The notes: generated by a model from the letters alone, not told the origin. 64,000 nucleotides of DNA from Parvularcula mediterranea (GCF_013085255.1 NZ_JABFCX010000002.1:1416501-1480500); one strand, 5' to 3'. Positions 26,259 through 35,396 are shown, numbered from the stretch's first letter. A program made the numbers and translations.

Positions 26259-26312
26259 CCCCAAGGCCCCTTTCCCCCGCGGCAACGCCCTGCTATGGGC
26301 GCCTTCCCTGAC

Positions 26313-26386
26313 GCGGGTATAGCACAATGGTAGTGCAGCAGCCTTCCAAGCTGAGGATGCGGGTTCGATTCCCGCTACCCGCTCCA
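26313..26386 (+). tRNA. tRNA-Gly (anticodon TCC)
   Basis: A full cloverleaf can be drawn: acceptor GCGGGTA pairs with TACCCGC, the D stem is GCAC/GTGC, the anticodon loop CTTCCAA has TCC at 26345-26347, and the T arm is CGGGTTCGATTCCCG. Discriminator T and CCA are encoded. The first anticodon-stem pair is a G-A mismatch. No integrase or repeated 3-prime end is nearby, so it is not an evident integration site. Confidence 0.95.
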
Positions 26387-26413
26387 TTCCCCGAACCAAG
26401 CCGCGCTTCGCCT

Positions 26414-26435
26414 GTTCTCCTCCCAAAAGGAGAAC
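26414..26435 (+). promoter_or_regulatory. Hairpin containing the cupin gene's ribosome-binding site
   Basis: GTTCTCCT and AGGAGAAC form a perfect 8-bp stem with loop CCCAAA. The second arm contains AGGAG, the Shine-Dalgarno sequence of the gene starting at 26440. Pairing would hide the site. No T run follows, so it is not a standard terminator. Confidence 0.5.
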
Positions 26436-26439
26436 GCCC

Positions 26440-26862
26440 ATGTCCGATGCGCCGACCCTGACCTACTGGCACGTCTACACCGATAGCGACGGTATCAGCC
26501 GCCAGGGACGCCGCACCCTCGAAGGCTTCGAGAAGCAGTCGATGGGCGGTGACGCAGCCGAGCAATGGAACAATGTCCTCGGCAGCTACGATGCCAAGAT
26601 CCTGTTCGCAGAGCTCCCGGTCGGCTTCGACGGGGACTGGCACGAAAACCCTGAGCCGCAATGGATCATCCCGCTCTCCGGCACCTGGTGGGTCGAGACG
26701 ATGGATGGCGACCGGGTCGAGATGGGCCCGGGCGAGGTCAGCTTCGGCAATGATCAGGACACGAACGACGAGAAAGGCCACAAGAGCGGCGTCGTCGGTG
26801 ACGAGCCCTGCCGTATGATGATCGTCCAGCTGGACAAGGTTCCAGAGGCTCTCAAGCGCTAG
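26440..26862 (+). CDS. Cupin-fold protein
   Basis: This small protein of 140 residues has a single cupin-like barrel. Strands are suggested by [36 protein letters not shown], then [16 protein letters not shown] and GHKSGVV. The canonical cupin metal motif is not complete; His and Glu of WHENPE and His of GHKSG could bind a metal. No enzyme activity can be assigned. AGGAG lies before the ATG, within a hairpin. The stop overlaps the convergent gcdH stop by 4 bp, and tRNA-Gly is upstream. Confidence 0.75.
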   Translation: MSDAPTLTYWHVYTDSDGISRQGRRTLEGFEKQSMGGDAAEQWNNVLGSYDAKILFAELPVGFDGDWHENPEPQWIIPLSGTWWVETMDGDRVEMGPGEVSFGNDQDTNDEKGHKSGVVGDEPCRMMIVQLDKVPEALKR

Positions 26863-28025
26863 AAAAACGCCTGCAGCCCGGTCTGGCCACGCCCGAGGAT
26901 CAGGGCATGGATGTCGTGGGTGCCCTCGTACGTATTGACCGTCTCGAGGTTCATCAGGTGCCGCATCACGTGATACTCGCCGGAGATTCCATTCCCTCCG
27001 TGGACGTCACGAGCGGTCCGCGCGATCTCCAAAGCCTTCCCGCAATTGTTCCGCTTCATCAGCGAAATCGCCTCGGGCGAAGCTGTGCCCTCATCAAGCA
27101 TCCGCCCAAGTCGCAAGGAGCCCTGAATGCCAAGCGCAATCTCCGTCTGCATATCCGCCAGCTTCTTCTGGACAAGCTGCGTCTCTGCGATGGGCTTGCC
27201 AAACACCTTCCGGTCCAGCGCATAATCGCGCGCGGCATGCCAGCAGAACTCTGCTGCACCCATAGCGCCCCACGAAATCCCGTACCGCGCCTTGTTGAGG
27301 CAAGAGAACGGCCCCTTGAGACCCGAGGCGTGCGGAAGAAGGTTCTCCTCCGGCACAAATGCTTCGGAAAGCGCAATCGACCCCGTCAGCGACGCGCGCA
27401 GGGAAAGCTTGCCCTCGATCTTTGGCGTCTCGAAACCCTCCGTACCCCGCTCGACAAGGAACCCGCGGATAGCCCCGTCAAGCTTTGCCCACACCAGCGC
27501 AACATCAGCGATCGGTGAATTGGTGATCCACATCTTCTCGCCAGACAGCCGATAACCGCCGGAGACCTTCTCCGCTTTCGTCCGCATACTGCCGGGATCA
27601 GAGCCGCCATCAGCCTCGGTCAGGCCGAAGCAGCCGACGAGCTCTCCCTTGGCCAGCCCCGGAAGAAAGCGCTGTTTCTGCTCCTCCGACCCAAAAGCTT
27701 CGATCGGATACATGACCAGCGAGGACTGCACCGACATGGCCGACCGGTAGCCTGAGTCCACACGCTCCACTTCCCGCGCGATCAAACCGTAAGCCACATG
27801 GCTCGCACCCGACCCTCCGTAGGCTTCTGATACCATCGCGCCGAGCAGGCCCTGCCTGCCAAAGGCCCGCATGATCTCCGGATCAAACCGCTCCTCCCGG
27901 TTCGCTGCTTCAATTCCCGGCATCAGCTCCGCGTCACAGAAGCGGCGTGCTTCGTCGCGAATCTGACGCTCCTCGTCCGTGAGCGCACCATCAAGACCTA
28001 GAAGATCTTCCCAACCGTAGCTCAT
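26859..28025 (-). CDS. gcdH: Glutaryl-CoA dehydrogenase
   Basis: This FAD enzyme of 388 residues oxidises and decarboxylates glutaryl-CoA to crotonyl-CoA in lysine and tryptophan breakdown. Family-specific features are [19 protein letters not shown], where Arg binds the substrate carboxylate, [27 protein letters not shown], and the C-terminal [16 protein letters not shown] with catalytic Glu367. These separate it from the other acyl-CoA dehydrogenase in the window. It is preceded, with 4-nt overlap, by a DUF2306 membrane protein gene on the same strand. Confidence 0.92.
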   Translation of the reverse strand: MSYGWEDLLGLDGALTDEERQIRDEARRFCDAELMPGIEAANREERFDPEIMRAFGRQGLLGAMVSEAYGGSGASHVAYGLIAREVERVDSGYRSAMSVQSSLVMYPIEAFGSEEQKQRFLPGLAKGELVGCFGLTEADGGSDPGSMRTKAEKVSGGYRLSGEKMWITNSPIADVALVWAKLDGAIRGFLVERGTEGFETPKIEGKLSLRASLTGSIALSEAFVPEENLLPHASGLKGPFSCLNKARYGISWGAMGAAEFCWHAARDYALDRKVFGKPIAETQLVQKKLADMQTEIALGIQGSLRLGRMLDEGTASPEAISLMKRNNCGKALEIARTARDVHGGNGISGEYHVMRHLMNLETVNTYEGTHDIHALILGRGQTGLQAFF

Positions 28026-28432
28026 CCGCCGAACACCACCTCATACATGATCCGCCCGGGCATCAGGGTGAAGACGCCAGCAATCAGGATACCGAAGATG
28101 AAGATCGCCCGGAAAGGCCCGGCGTGCTTCTTGAAGTTCTCACCCTTCTGGAAAAGGTGCACCACCCCGCCGATAAGGCCGATGGTCGTGATCCCGCTGA
28201 GAACATGGATCGGCGAGAAGCGGATCACATTGAACATCCAGATAGTCATCCAGGACGTCGCCGCGACCAGCGATAGGAGGATGATCCAGACCACCCCGAT
28301 CACCTTGTGAGGAAGCGTCCCCTTAGGCGCCAGAAGCTGGATCGTGCCGAGGACGAACCCGCCCAAGGCTGCAATCGTATGCACCTGCAGAAACCACGGC
28401 GCCTCAAAAAGCGGTGACCAATCCATGCCCAA
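28022..28432 (-). CDS. DUF2306 membrane protein
   Basis: This membrane protein of 136 residues has four predicted helices: [61 protein letters not shown] and [18 protein letters not shown]. Histidines near the membrane faces (LQVHT, LPHK, PIHVLS, KHAGP) are typical of DUF2306, whose role is unknown. The gene is translationally coupled to gcdH. ATG 28426 is an alternative start. Interaction with quinone or heme would be speculation. Confidence 0.78.
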   Translation of the reverse strand: MGMDWSPLFEAPWFLQVHTIAALGGFVLGTIQLLAPKGTLPHKVIGVVWIILLSLVAATSWMTIWMFNVIRFSPIHVLSGITTIGLIGGVVHLFQKGENFKKHAGPFRAIFIFGILIAGVFTLMPGRIMYEVVFGG

Positions 28433-28618
28433 ATTCCTCTCCCTGCACCCCCATCAAAGCGCAGACCGGAAAGCCGGGCAACGCTGTCACGCGCAGTCAG
28501 CAAGCCTGTTAGCGGCGGCTGGGCACGGATAGGCCTTGATCGAGCAGCGTCCCGGCGTTGACTGGCGCTCTTCTCCTTCGCAAACACCAAAGCTGTTCGT
28601 GACCGAGAGGAGTTCCCC

Positions 28619-30040
28619 GTGGCTGAGACCAAGTTTGATATGATCGTCATTGGCGCAGGCCCTGGCGGCTATGTGGCGGCCATCCGCGCTTCGCAGCTTG
28701 GGATGAAGACGGCGATCGTCGAGCGCGAGCATCTTGGCGGCGTCTGCCTCAACTGGGGCTGTATCCCGACCAAGGCGCTCCTGAGGACGGCTGAGGTCTA
28801 CACCAACATGCAGCACGCCTCGGCCTATGGCCTGAAGGCGGAGAACATTACCTTCGACCTCGACGCCGTGGTCCAGCGCTCGCGCAAGATCGCGAAGCAG
28901 CTTTCGGGCGGCGTTAGCTACCTGATGAAGAAGAACAAGATCGAGGTCATCATGGGCGAGGCGCGCCTCAAGGGCGCCAACGGCTCAGGCCCTGCGGTCG
29001 TCGTCAAAGGCCAGGACGGCAAGGAGACGACCTACCAGTCCAAGCACACCATCATCGCAACTGGCGCCCGTGCACGGACGATCCCTCAGGCTGGCCTCGA
29101 GCCCGATGGGAAGCTGATCTGGACCGCCCGCGAGGCGATGACGCCGGACACCTTCCCTAAGCGTCTTCTCGTCATTGGCTCGGGCGCCATCGGCATCGAG
29201 TTCGCCAGCTTCTACAATGCCCTCGGATCCGACGTACACGTCGTTGAGATGGTCGACCGCATCCTCCCAGCGGAGGACAAGGAAGTCTCCGCCTTTGCCC
29301 GCAAGAGCTTCGAGGGGCAGGGGATGAAGATCTCCACCGAAACGAAGGTCGACAAGGTTGAGAAGAAGGCCAACTCCGTCATCGCCCACATCACGGGCAA
29401 GGATGGCAAGACGGTCAAGGAAGAGTACGATCGCGTTGTCCTCGCCATCGGCATTGTGGGCAACACGGAAGGTATTGGCCTCGAAGACGTCGGCGTAAAG
29501 GTCGATCGCGGCCACGTTCAGGTCGACGAATGGCTCTCCACTGGCGTAAAAGGTCTCTACGCCATCGGCGACGTTTGTGGCCCGCCTTGGCTCGCCCACA
29601 AGGCTGAGCATGAAGGCGTCATCTGTGTCGAGAAGATCGCAGGCTCGAACTCCGTACACCCCCTCGACGTTGGCCGCATCCCGGGCTGCACCTACTGCCA
29701 GCCGCAGGTCGCCTCGGTCGGCCTCACGGAAGCCAAGGCGAAAGCCGCTGGCTACAAGGTCAAGGTCGGCAAGTTCCCCTTCCAGGCCAACGGCAAGGCC
29801 GTGGCGCTTGGCGAGCAGGAAGGCTTCGTCAAAACCGTCTTCGACGAGAAGACCGGCGAGCTCCTCGGCGCCCACATGATCGGCGCGGAAGTGACCGAGC
29901 TGATCCAGGGCTTCGGCATCGGCATGGCGATGGAAGCGACGGAGGAAGACTTCTTCCACACGATCTTCCCGCACCCGACCCTGTCGGAGATGATGCATGA
30001 GTCAGCCCTCGACGCCTACGGACGGGTGATGCACACCTGA
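28619..30040 (+). CDS. lpdA: Dihydrolipoyl dehydrogenase (E3)
   Basis: This flavoprotein disulfide reductase of 473 residues reoxidises the lipoyl groups of 2-oxoacid dehydrogenase complexes. The FAD fold is IVIGAGPGGYVAAIRASQLG, and the redox-active cysteines are Cys43 and Cys48 in GGVCLNWGCIPTK. The NAD fold is LVIGSGAIGIEFASF, the second FAD contact is GLYAIGDV, and the C-terminal catalytic pair is in FPHPTLSEMMHES. It starts with GTG after GAGAGGAG. No E1/E2 gene is adjacent, so it stands alone with a small membrane-protein gene downstream. Confidence 0.95.
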   Translation: MAETKFDMIVIGAGPGGYVAAIRASQLGMKTAIVEREHLGGVCLNWGCIPTKALLRTAEVYTNMQHASAYGLKAENITFDLDAVVQRSRKIAKQLSGGVSYLMKKNKIEVIMGEARLKGANGSGPAVVVKGQDGKETTYQSKHTIIATGARARTIPQAGLEPDGKLIWTAREAMTPDTFPKRLLVIGSGAIGIEFASFYNALGSDVHVVEMVDRILPAEDKEVSAFARKSFEGQGMKISTETKVDKVEKKANSVIAHITGKDGKTVKEEYDRVVLAIGIVGNTEGIGLEDVGVKVDRGHVQVDEWLSTGVKGLYAIGDVCGPPWLAHKAEHEGVICVEKIAGSNSVHPLDVGRIPGCTYCQPQVASVGLTEAKAKAAGYKVKVGKFPFQANGKAVALGEQEGFVKTVFDEKTGELLGAHMIGAEVTELIQGFGIGMAMEATEEDFFHTIFPHPTLSEMMHESALDAYGRVMHT

Positions 30041-30054
30041 CCGGAAGTGGAGGC

Positions 30055-30429
30055 GTGTTCGTTCGTACACTGATCCAGATCGCTGTCTGGGGCTACGGCC
30101 TCTGGGCAGCGGTCACGGTCATCACCGACCACCGCTTCGCCCAGGCCAAGAGGCGCTGCATAGCCGATATCATGCCTGCGCCTGATCATTTCGTCGGGAT
30201 TGTCCTGCCGGCCGCGATTGTCGTGATCACGCTTGTGACCTCGCTGATCTTCTGGTCCCGCCTGCATATCGGGTGGAAGATCGCCTGGTCGCCGCTTTGG
30301 TTCTTCTCCATCTCCATCATCGTCGTCTTCGCTGGCTTAGGGCCGCTCTTCGCCACACAGACCTTCGGTCCCGGCGACTCGAGCATCGCGAGCGAGATGC
30401 GCGCCTGTCTCGAGATGATCACGCGATAG
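30055..30429 (+). CDS. Hypothetical membrane protein
   Basis: I do not recognise this 124-residue protein. It has three hydrophobic stretches: LIQIAVWGYGLWAAVTVI near the N-terminus, FVGIVLPAAIVVITLVTSLIFW, and WSPLWFFSISIIVVFAGLGPLFA. It starts at GTG with GGAG a few bases upstream, 14 bp after lpdA, so it probably shares that transcript. A Cys lies close to the C-terminus. The frame is plausible by codon use and its ribosome site, but no function can be given. Confidence 0.6.
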   Translation: MFVRTLIQIAVWGYGLWAAVTVITDHRFAQAKRRCIADIMPAPDHFVGIVLPAAIVVITLVTSLIFWSRLHIGWKIAWSPLWFFSISIIVVFAGLGPLFATQTFGPGDSSIASEMRACLEMITR

Positions 30430-30531
30430 CCTCCCGCGCCTCGCGTGAGTGTGACTGCAGCTGAGCGAAACGGTCAGCGACTTCTCCGCGCCTGCTGTCA
30501 GGTTCCGCCTACAAAAGTGGGAGGAAACGCT

Positions 30532-31164
30532 ATGCAAAAACTGATCGCATTCGCCGCCGCTGGCCTCATCGCTGCAGGCTCAGCCCATGCCGCAACGACC
30601 TTCACCGCGACCCTGACCGGGGGCCAGGAAGTGCCGCCATCAGGCTCGCAGTTCGTCGCGACTGCCAACCTTGAGCTTGTCGACACCAACGGTGACGACA
30701 TCCTCGATGCCCTCAACATGACGGTCGAGATCCCGAGCGCCTTCGACTTCTCGGCGACCGACGCGGGCATTGACGGCAATGACGGCTCGCAGGTCGTGAC
30801 CGTCTTCCACATTCACAGCGCTCCGCGCGGCGTGAATGGTCCCGTGGCCTTCGGCATCATCGGTCCGAACAGCGACACCGATATGGACCGCATGTTCACG
30901 CTGAACGACGACGGTTCGGTCACGCACTCCAACCAGTGGGACCTCGGCGAAGGCAACGGCACGACCCTCGCTGCCTTCCTGCCTGCGCTTCTCGCGGCAG
31001 CTCCGGGCGAGGATGTCGGTCTCTACTTCAACCTCCACACCGAAGAGTTCCGCGGCGGTGAGCTGCGCGGTCAGCTTGTTGCGACGCCGATCCCCGGGGC
31101 GCTGCCGCTCTTCGCGGGGATCGCTGCTGCCTTTGGCTTTGCCCGCAGGCGCATGAGCCGCTGA
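30532..31164 (+). CDS. CHRD-domain protein with PEP-CTERM-like sorting tail
   Basis: This exported protein of 210 residues has signal peptide MQKLIAFAAAGLIAAGSAHA. A CHRD domain follows, recognisable by FTATLTGGQEVPP at its start and by VFHIHSAPRGVNGPVAFGI and LYFNLHTEEFRGGELRGQL. The C-terminus IPGALPLFAGIAAAFGFARRRMSR has the pattern of PEP-CTERM/VPLPA signals: Pro motif, hydrophobic helix, Arg cluster. Such tails are processed by an exosortase, none of which is in this window. ATG 30532 has GGAGG at good spacing; the frame opens earlier, but that part is not signal-like. Confidence 0.85.
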   Translation: MQKLIAFAAAGLIAAGSAHAATTFTATLTGGQEVPPSGSQFVATANLELVDTNGDDILDALNMTVEIPSAFDFSATDAGIDGNDGSQVVTVFHIHSAPRGVNGPVAFGIIGPNSDTDMDRMFTLNDDGSVTHSNQWDLGEGNGTTLAAFLPALLAAAPGEDVGLYFNLHTEEFRGGELRGQLVATPIPGALPLFAGIAAAFGFARRRMSR

Positions 31165-31200
31165 GCTTCCCTCAGCCTCGCACCGTGCTAAGCACGGCGG

Positions 31201-32685
31201 ATGCTAGAGATTCGCGAAGGCTCCATCCTTCTGGGTGCTGATCACAAAGGGGCGGCGGTTTCGCTGCCCCTCAAAATGTGCAACCGCCACGGCCTGATCG
31301 CCGGGGCCACGGGTACGGGCAAGACCGTATCGGTCCAGATCATGGCCGAGGCGTTCAGCCGGGCAGGGGTCCCTGTATTCGTCTCCGACGTGAAAGGCGA
31401 CCTTGCCGGCCTCGCCCGGGAAGGTGCCGACAAGGACTTCCTCCACAAGCGCGCGACCGATATTCAGCTCCCTGACTATGGCCCTGAAGAGTTCCCCGTC
31501 AGGCTCTGGGACTTCTACGGCGAAGGCGGACTTCCGATCAGGGCGACCGTCACCGAGGTCGGCCCGCTGCTCCTCGCGCGGATGCTCGATCTCAACGACA
31601 CCCAAGAAGGCGTCCTCGCGATCACCTTCCGCGTCGCTGACGATGACGGACTGCCGCTCCTCGACCTTAAGGACTTGCGTGCGCTCCTCCATTACGTCAG
31701 TGAGCGGAGGGCCGAGCTCTCGGCCATGTACGGCAACGTCTCGCCAGCCTCCGTCGCTGCGATTCAGCGCCGCCTGATCCAGCTCGAAGACCAGGGCGGC
31801 GCGCTCTTCCTCGGGGAACCGGCGCTCGACGTCCGCGACCTCATCAGGACCACCCGCGATGGCCGCGGTGTGCTGAACGTCCTCAAGGCCGACAAGCTGA
31901 TGATGGCGCCAAGGCTCTACGGCGCCTTCCTCCTGTGGCTCCTTTCCGAACTCTTCGAGGAGCTTCCCGAGATCGGCGACCCCGAAAAGCCCAAGCTCGT
32001 CTTCGTCTTCGACGAGGCGCACCTCCTCTTCGATGGCGCCTCGCGAGCGCTCCTTGAAAAGGTCGAGCAGGTCTGCCGCCTCATCCGCTCCAAAGGTGTT
32101 GGCGTCTTCTTTGCGACCCAGGACCCCGGCGATGTCCCCGACGACATCGCAGGCCAGCTCGGCACGAAGGTGCAGCACGCCCTCCGCGCCTTCACCCCGG
32201 CCCAGCAGAAGCGCGTTCGCGCAGCCGCCGATGGTTTCCGTCCGAACCCGGACTTTTCGACCAAGGATATCATCACCGAGCTCGGCGTTGGCGAAGCCCT
32301 CGTCAGTACGCTTCAGAAAAAGGGCGTCCCAACGCCTGTCGCGCGCACCATGATCCGACCGCCAGCCTCGCGACTTGGCCCGCTGACGGCGACTGAGCGC
32401 AAGGCGATCATCCGCGAGGATGAGCTCTCCACCCAATACGCCAAGGCGATGGACAGCGAGTCCGCTCACGAACTGCTCGCTGAGCGCGCAGATCGCATGG
32501 CCATGGAAGCGGAGAAGGCTGAAAGCAAGGCCGCGCAATCCAAGCGCAAGACCACCACGCGCAAACGGCGCTCCTCCCGAATGACCGTTACCGAACGCGC
32601 GATCAACACTGCGACAAGGACCGCCACCAGCACCGTCGTCGGCGCGCTCCTCCGTGGTCTCCTTGGTGGCCTCAAGCGGCGCTAG
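31201..32685 (+). CDS. HerA-like ATPase (DUF853, YjgR-type)
   Basis: This is an ATPase of 494 residues in the DUF853/HerA-FtsK superfamily. Walker A is GATGTGKT (residues 35-42), Walker B is KLVFVFDEAHLLFDGA, and an Arg/Gln-rich region FFATQDPGDVPDDIAGQLG resembles the HerA hexamer contact. VSDVKGDLAGLA follows the P-loop, as in YjgR. The tail is strongly basic (KRKTTTRKRRSSR) and ends in a hydrophobic/basic segment. The role in E. coli is undefined; DNA translocation is inferred from the family. A hairpin, CCGTGC/GCACGG, ends 3 bp before the ATG. Confidence 0.88.
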   Translation: MLEIREGSILLGADHKGAAVSLPLKMCNRHGLIAGATGTGKTVSVQIMAEAFSRAGVPVFVSDVKGDLAGLAREGADKDFLHKRATDIQLPDYGPEEFPVRLWDFYGEGGLPIRATVTEVGPLLLARMLDLNDTQEGVLAITFRVADDDGLPLLDLKDLRALLHYVSERRAELSAMYGNVSPASVAAIQRRLIQLEDQGGALFLGEPALDVRDLIRTTRDGRGVLNVLKADKLMMAPRLYGAFLLWLLSELFEELPEIGDPEKPKLVFVFDEAHLLFDGASRALLEKVEQVCRLIRSKGVGVFFATQDPGDVPDDIAGQLGTKVQHALRAFTPAQQKRVRAAADGFRPNPDFSTKDIITELGVGEALVSTLQKKGVPTPVARTMIRPPASRLGPLTATERKAIIREDELSTQYAKAMDSESAHELLAERADRMAMEAEKAESKAAQSKRKTTTRKRRSSRMTVTERAINTATRTATSTVVGALLRGLLGGLKRR

Positions 32686-32743
32686 CCTGTCCGGACGAAG
32701 CTGCGGGATGACAGGGTAGGGCAGGGTTCCTACCTTCCTCACC

Positions 32744-33154
32744 ATGTCCATCTGGTCCCGCATGCGCTCCGGCGATCCTGAGCCTCAAGAGTTTCGCCGC
32801 ATGGCGGACGAGGCCTATCTGCGCCTGCCAGAGCGTTTCCGCGCCCTGACCGGTGATCTCGTGCTCAGGACCCCCGACTACCCAGAAGAGGATGTCCTCC
32901 GGGAGTTCGGGATGCAGAGCCCCTACGAGCTCTTGGGATTATACCAGGGCGTGGACCTGACGAGGAAATCTCTCTTCGACGCCTCAGGCCTGCCGGACAC
33001 GGTTTACCTCTACCGCCTGCCGATCCTGCGCTACTGGCGCGAGGGCACCGACACGCTGGAGGAGATCGTCGAGCACGTCCTCGTCCACGAGATCGGCCAC
33101 CATTTCGGCTTCTCCGACGACGACATGCACGCCATCGAGGACGAGGCTGACTAG
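32744..33154 (+). CDS. Small zincin-type metallopeptidase family protein
   Basis: This 136-residue protein is a minimal zincin. The active-site motif HEIGH is at residues 115-119, followed by HFGFSDDDMHAIE with a third ligand candidate. Upstream, ADEAYLRLPERFRALTGDLVLRTPDYPEEDVL is typical of the family, as are YLYRLPILRYW and the stretch before the motif. Proteolysis has rarely been shown for these proteins. Its stop overlaps a convergent membrane-protein gene by 4 bp. Confidence 0.87.
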   Translation: MSIWSRMRSGDPEPQEFRRMADEAYLRLPERFRALTGDLVLRTPDYPEEDVLREFGMQSPYELLGLYQGVDLTRKSLFDASGLPDTVYLYRLPILRYWREGTDTLEEIVEHVLVHEIGHHFGFSDDDMHAIEDEAD

Positions 33155-33525
33155 CTGGCAGAGGCCCCGGTGACAGGACGGGGCTCGTCTTCGGAGGCCG
33201 CTTCAGCCAGTGCTTCCGCCTTTTTCTTCTCAACGCTGCGCCAGGTCGACCAGCCGCCAAAGGCGACCATGACTGCAATCACGCCGTAGACCCAGACCGG
33301 CAGGTTCTCACCGAACAGCGCCACGTAGAGGTAGGGCTGGATCGCGAGGAACAGCAGAAGGAGCGCCTGCACCGTCACGGACTTCTTCGCCTTTGCCCTG
33401 GCTGCCAGCCAGCCCGCGACGCCGAGGAAGAGCGGGATGCCTCCGATGTACAGAATCCCGAAGATCACCGGGTTCACATTGTAGGTCGCGCTCAGCTCGC
33501 GCACGGTCTCTAAGATGCCGTCCAT
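33151..33525 (-). CDS. Hypothetical membrane protein
   Basis: This 124-residue protein has three hydrophobic segments: VIFGILYIGGIPLFLGVAGWLAA, SVTVQALLLLFLAIQPYLYVALFG and LPVWVYGVIAVMVAFGGWSTW, followed by a Lys/Glu/Ala-rich cytoplasmic tail. The start at 33525 has AGGAGG six bases upstream; the open frame reaches 33723 but the added part is not protein-like. I do not recognise the family, and no partner is evident because both neighbours point away or converge. Confidence 0.72.
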   Translation of the reverse strand: MDGILETVRELSATYNVNPVIFGILYIGGIPLFLGVAGWLAARAKAKKSVTVQALLLLFLAIQPYLYVALFGENLPVWVYGVIAVMVAFGGWSTWRSVEKKKAEALAEAASEDEPRPVTGASAS

Positions 33526-33692
33526 GGTGGCCTCCTGTCTCTCTGGCCCTCTCTTCGGGAGGGCCGGGCTATCGGTTACGTGGCCGGAACGACCGGAATA
33601 GTGACAATATAACTTAAGTCGTGGGCCGATGCTTGGGGCGGCGCTAACGCGCATGGAGCATCCTCCCTCCGGGTATGTGAAGGGGACCTTCC

Positions 33693-34358
33693 ATGAAACA
33701 CGCAATTCTTGCTGCTGCAGCATCCGCCATCGCGCTTTCCGGAGCGGCCTCCGCAGGCGTCGGCGCCGACGTCTCCGTTGGTACGCCGGGCGTCTCGGGC
33801 AATGTACACATGCAGTTCACGCCGCTGATTACGCTCCGCGCTGGCGTCAATTTCTTCGACTTCGAGATGGAAGATCAGGAGTTCGACGACATCAGCTATG
33901 ACGCTGAGCTCGGCTTCACGCAGGTGGGCGGCTATGTCGATCTCCACCCGTTTATGAACGGCTTCAACGTCTCCGCTGGCGCGCTCTTCGGTGAGCGCAC
34001 GATCGACCTCACGGCCACGCCGATGATGGACATCGAGATCGGCGACCAGACCTTCACCGCTCAAGAAGTCGGCGTCCTCCGCGGTGCAGCGGATTTCGGC
34101 GACATGAGCTACTATGCCGGTATCGGCTGGGACTCGACCACACACGGCCTGAGCCCGATCAGCTTCGTGGTGCGCGCAGGCGTCCTGATGACCGACTCGC
34201 CGATGGTGTCTCTCGTCAATGAGGGCGGCACGATCGACCCGCTGATCCAGGCAGAGATCAATGCCGAGCTGGCGAACGAAACGGCTCAGCTCCAGACGGA
34301 TCTCGAAGATTTCGAGTTCTTCCCGATGATTTCGATTGGCATCGGCTTCGGCTTCTGA
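33693..34358 (+). CDS. Outer-membrane beta-barrel-like protein
   Basis: This 221-residue protein has signal peptide MKHAILAAAASAIALSGAASA and a mature part of short alternating strands (ITLRAGVNFFDFEM, YDAELGFTQVGGYVDLHP, MSYYAGIGWDS). It ends in ISIGIGFGF, with the terminal Phe used for outer-membrane insertion. This resembles small eight-strand barrels. An acidic helix, QAEINAELANETAQLQTDLEDFEFF, precedes the last strand and is unusual. No substrate can be assigned. Confidence 0.75.
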   Translation: MKHAILAAAASAIALSGAASAGVGADVSVGTPGVSGNVHMQFTPLITLRAGVNFFDFEMEDQEFDDISYDAELGFTQVGGYVDLHPFMNGFNVSAGALFGERTIDLTATPMMDIEIGDQTFTAQEVGVLRGAADFGDMSYYAGIGWDSTTHGLSPISFVVRAGVLMTDSPMVSLVNEGGTIDPLIQAEINAELANETAQLQTDLEDFEFFPMISIGIGFGF

Positions 34359-34384
34359 GCACCTGCAGCACACCAGCGATTGAC

Positions 34385-34406
34385 GATATAAGGATTTCCT
34401 TATATC
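34385..34406. promoter_or_regulatory. Perfect palindromic operator of the methionine-cycle operon
   Basis: Arms GATATAAGGA and TCCTTATATC are exact complements around TT, giving a 22-bp palindrome ending 21 bp before the GTG of the ArsR-methyltransferase gene. It is AT-rich in a GC-rich genome. ArsR-family proteins bind such sites, so autoregulation of the downstream operon is likely. Confidence 0.75.
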
Positions 34407-34427
34407 CCAATCGCAGAGAGGTGTGCC

Positions 34428-35396
34428 GTGGAATTTGCGACCGGATTGGAACAGCTGCGCGCGGCGGGTGAAGAGACCCGCCTGCGCGTTCTTTGTTTGC
34501 TGCGGCAGTCCGACCTCACGGTCACAGAGCTGACCCAGTGCCTGGATCAACTTCAGCCCAGGGTCAGCCGCCACCTGCGCATCCTCGTCGATGCCGGGCT
34601 CGTGAGCCCGTACCAGGAAGGCAGCTGGCGCTTCTACCGCCTTGCTGAGCAACCCGACTGGCTCGAAGCTTTGGTCGGAACCCTCGAGGGCGAGGAAGTC
34701 GAAGCGCTCGACAGGGCCCTGACCGATGTGCGGGCCGAAAGGGCGCGGAGGGCGCAGGCCTATTTCGCAGACAATGCCGATGACTGGGACGCGCTGAGAC
34801 GTCTTCACACGGACGACCGCCTGATCGAAGAGGCGATGCTCGAGCTCGCTCCTGACCGTGTCGACGGCTTTGTCGACCTCGGGACGGGCACAGGGCGGAT
34901 GCTGACTCTGTTTGCAGGGCGCTATCGCGAAGCGTCGGGCTATGACCTGTCACCTGAGATGCTCGAAGTGGCTCGGGTGAAGCTCGAAGAGGCCAAGGTC
35001 CGCAACGCCATCGTCCGTAGGCGCGATATTCTGAAGCACGACCAGATCCCTCCTGCCTCCGCCGACGTCGTCACGCTGCACCATGTTCTCCATTTCCTCG
35101 GAGAGCCTGAGCGCGCTGTAGAAGTCGCTGCAGCCACCTTGCGTCCCGGCGGCGCTCTCTTGATCGCCGACTTTGCCGAGCACGCCATGGAAGAGCTGCG
35201 CGAGCGCTACGCCCATCGCCGCCTCGGCTTCAGCACCCAGGAAATCGACAGCTTCGCCAGGCGCGCGCGTCTTCTTCTGCGCGAAGAGATTGCGCTCGAG
35301 CCCGGTGATGGCGGCCTCGTCAGCAAGATCTGGCGCCTCGACAAACCTCTTTCCTCCGTTCACGGCCCTTCCCAGAAGGAGACGGCCCTTGTCTGA
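34428..35396 (+). CDS. ArsR-family regulator fused to a SAM-dependent methyltransferase
   Basis: This 322-residue protein joins an ArsR winged helix (about 1-90, with LTVTELTQCLDQLQPRVSRHLRILVDAGLV) to a class I methyltransferase domain (about 120-270, with VDLGTGTGRMLTLFAG, YDLSPEMLEVAR and the post-III segment LRPGGALLIADF). The metal-binding cysteine pair of classical ArsR sensors is absent. It starts at GTG after GAGAGG. It leads metF and metH, so the methyltransferase fold probably senses SAM or SAH rather than, or besides, catalysing methylation. This resembles SahR-type control of the methionine cycle, recalled from the literature. A perfect palindrome lies in front. Confidence 0.87.
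   Translation: MEFATGLEQLRAAGEETRLRVLCLLRQSDLTVTELTQCLDQLQPRVSRHLRILVDAGLVSPYQEGSWRFYRLAEQPDWLEALVGTLEGEEVEALDRALTDVRAERARRAQAYFADNADDWDALRRLHTDDRLIEEAMLELAPDRVDGFVDLGTGTGRMLTLFAGRYREASGYDLSPEMLEVARVKLEEAKVRNAIVRRRDILKHDQIPPASADVVTLHHVLHFLGEPERAVEVAAATLRPGGALLIADFAEHAMEELRERYAHRRLGFSTQEIDSFARRARLLLREEIALEPGDGGLVSKIWRLDKPLSSVHGPSQKETALV

Noticed and set aside
26313-26386. tRNA-Gly as the attachment site of an integrated element
   Set aside because: No integrase, direct repeat of the tRNA end or compositional change lies on either side.
31204-32763. Open frame of more than 500 codons antisense to the HerA-like ATPase gene
   Set aside because: Typical GC-rich mirror frame; Walker motifs on the sense strand decide it.
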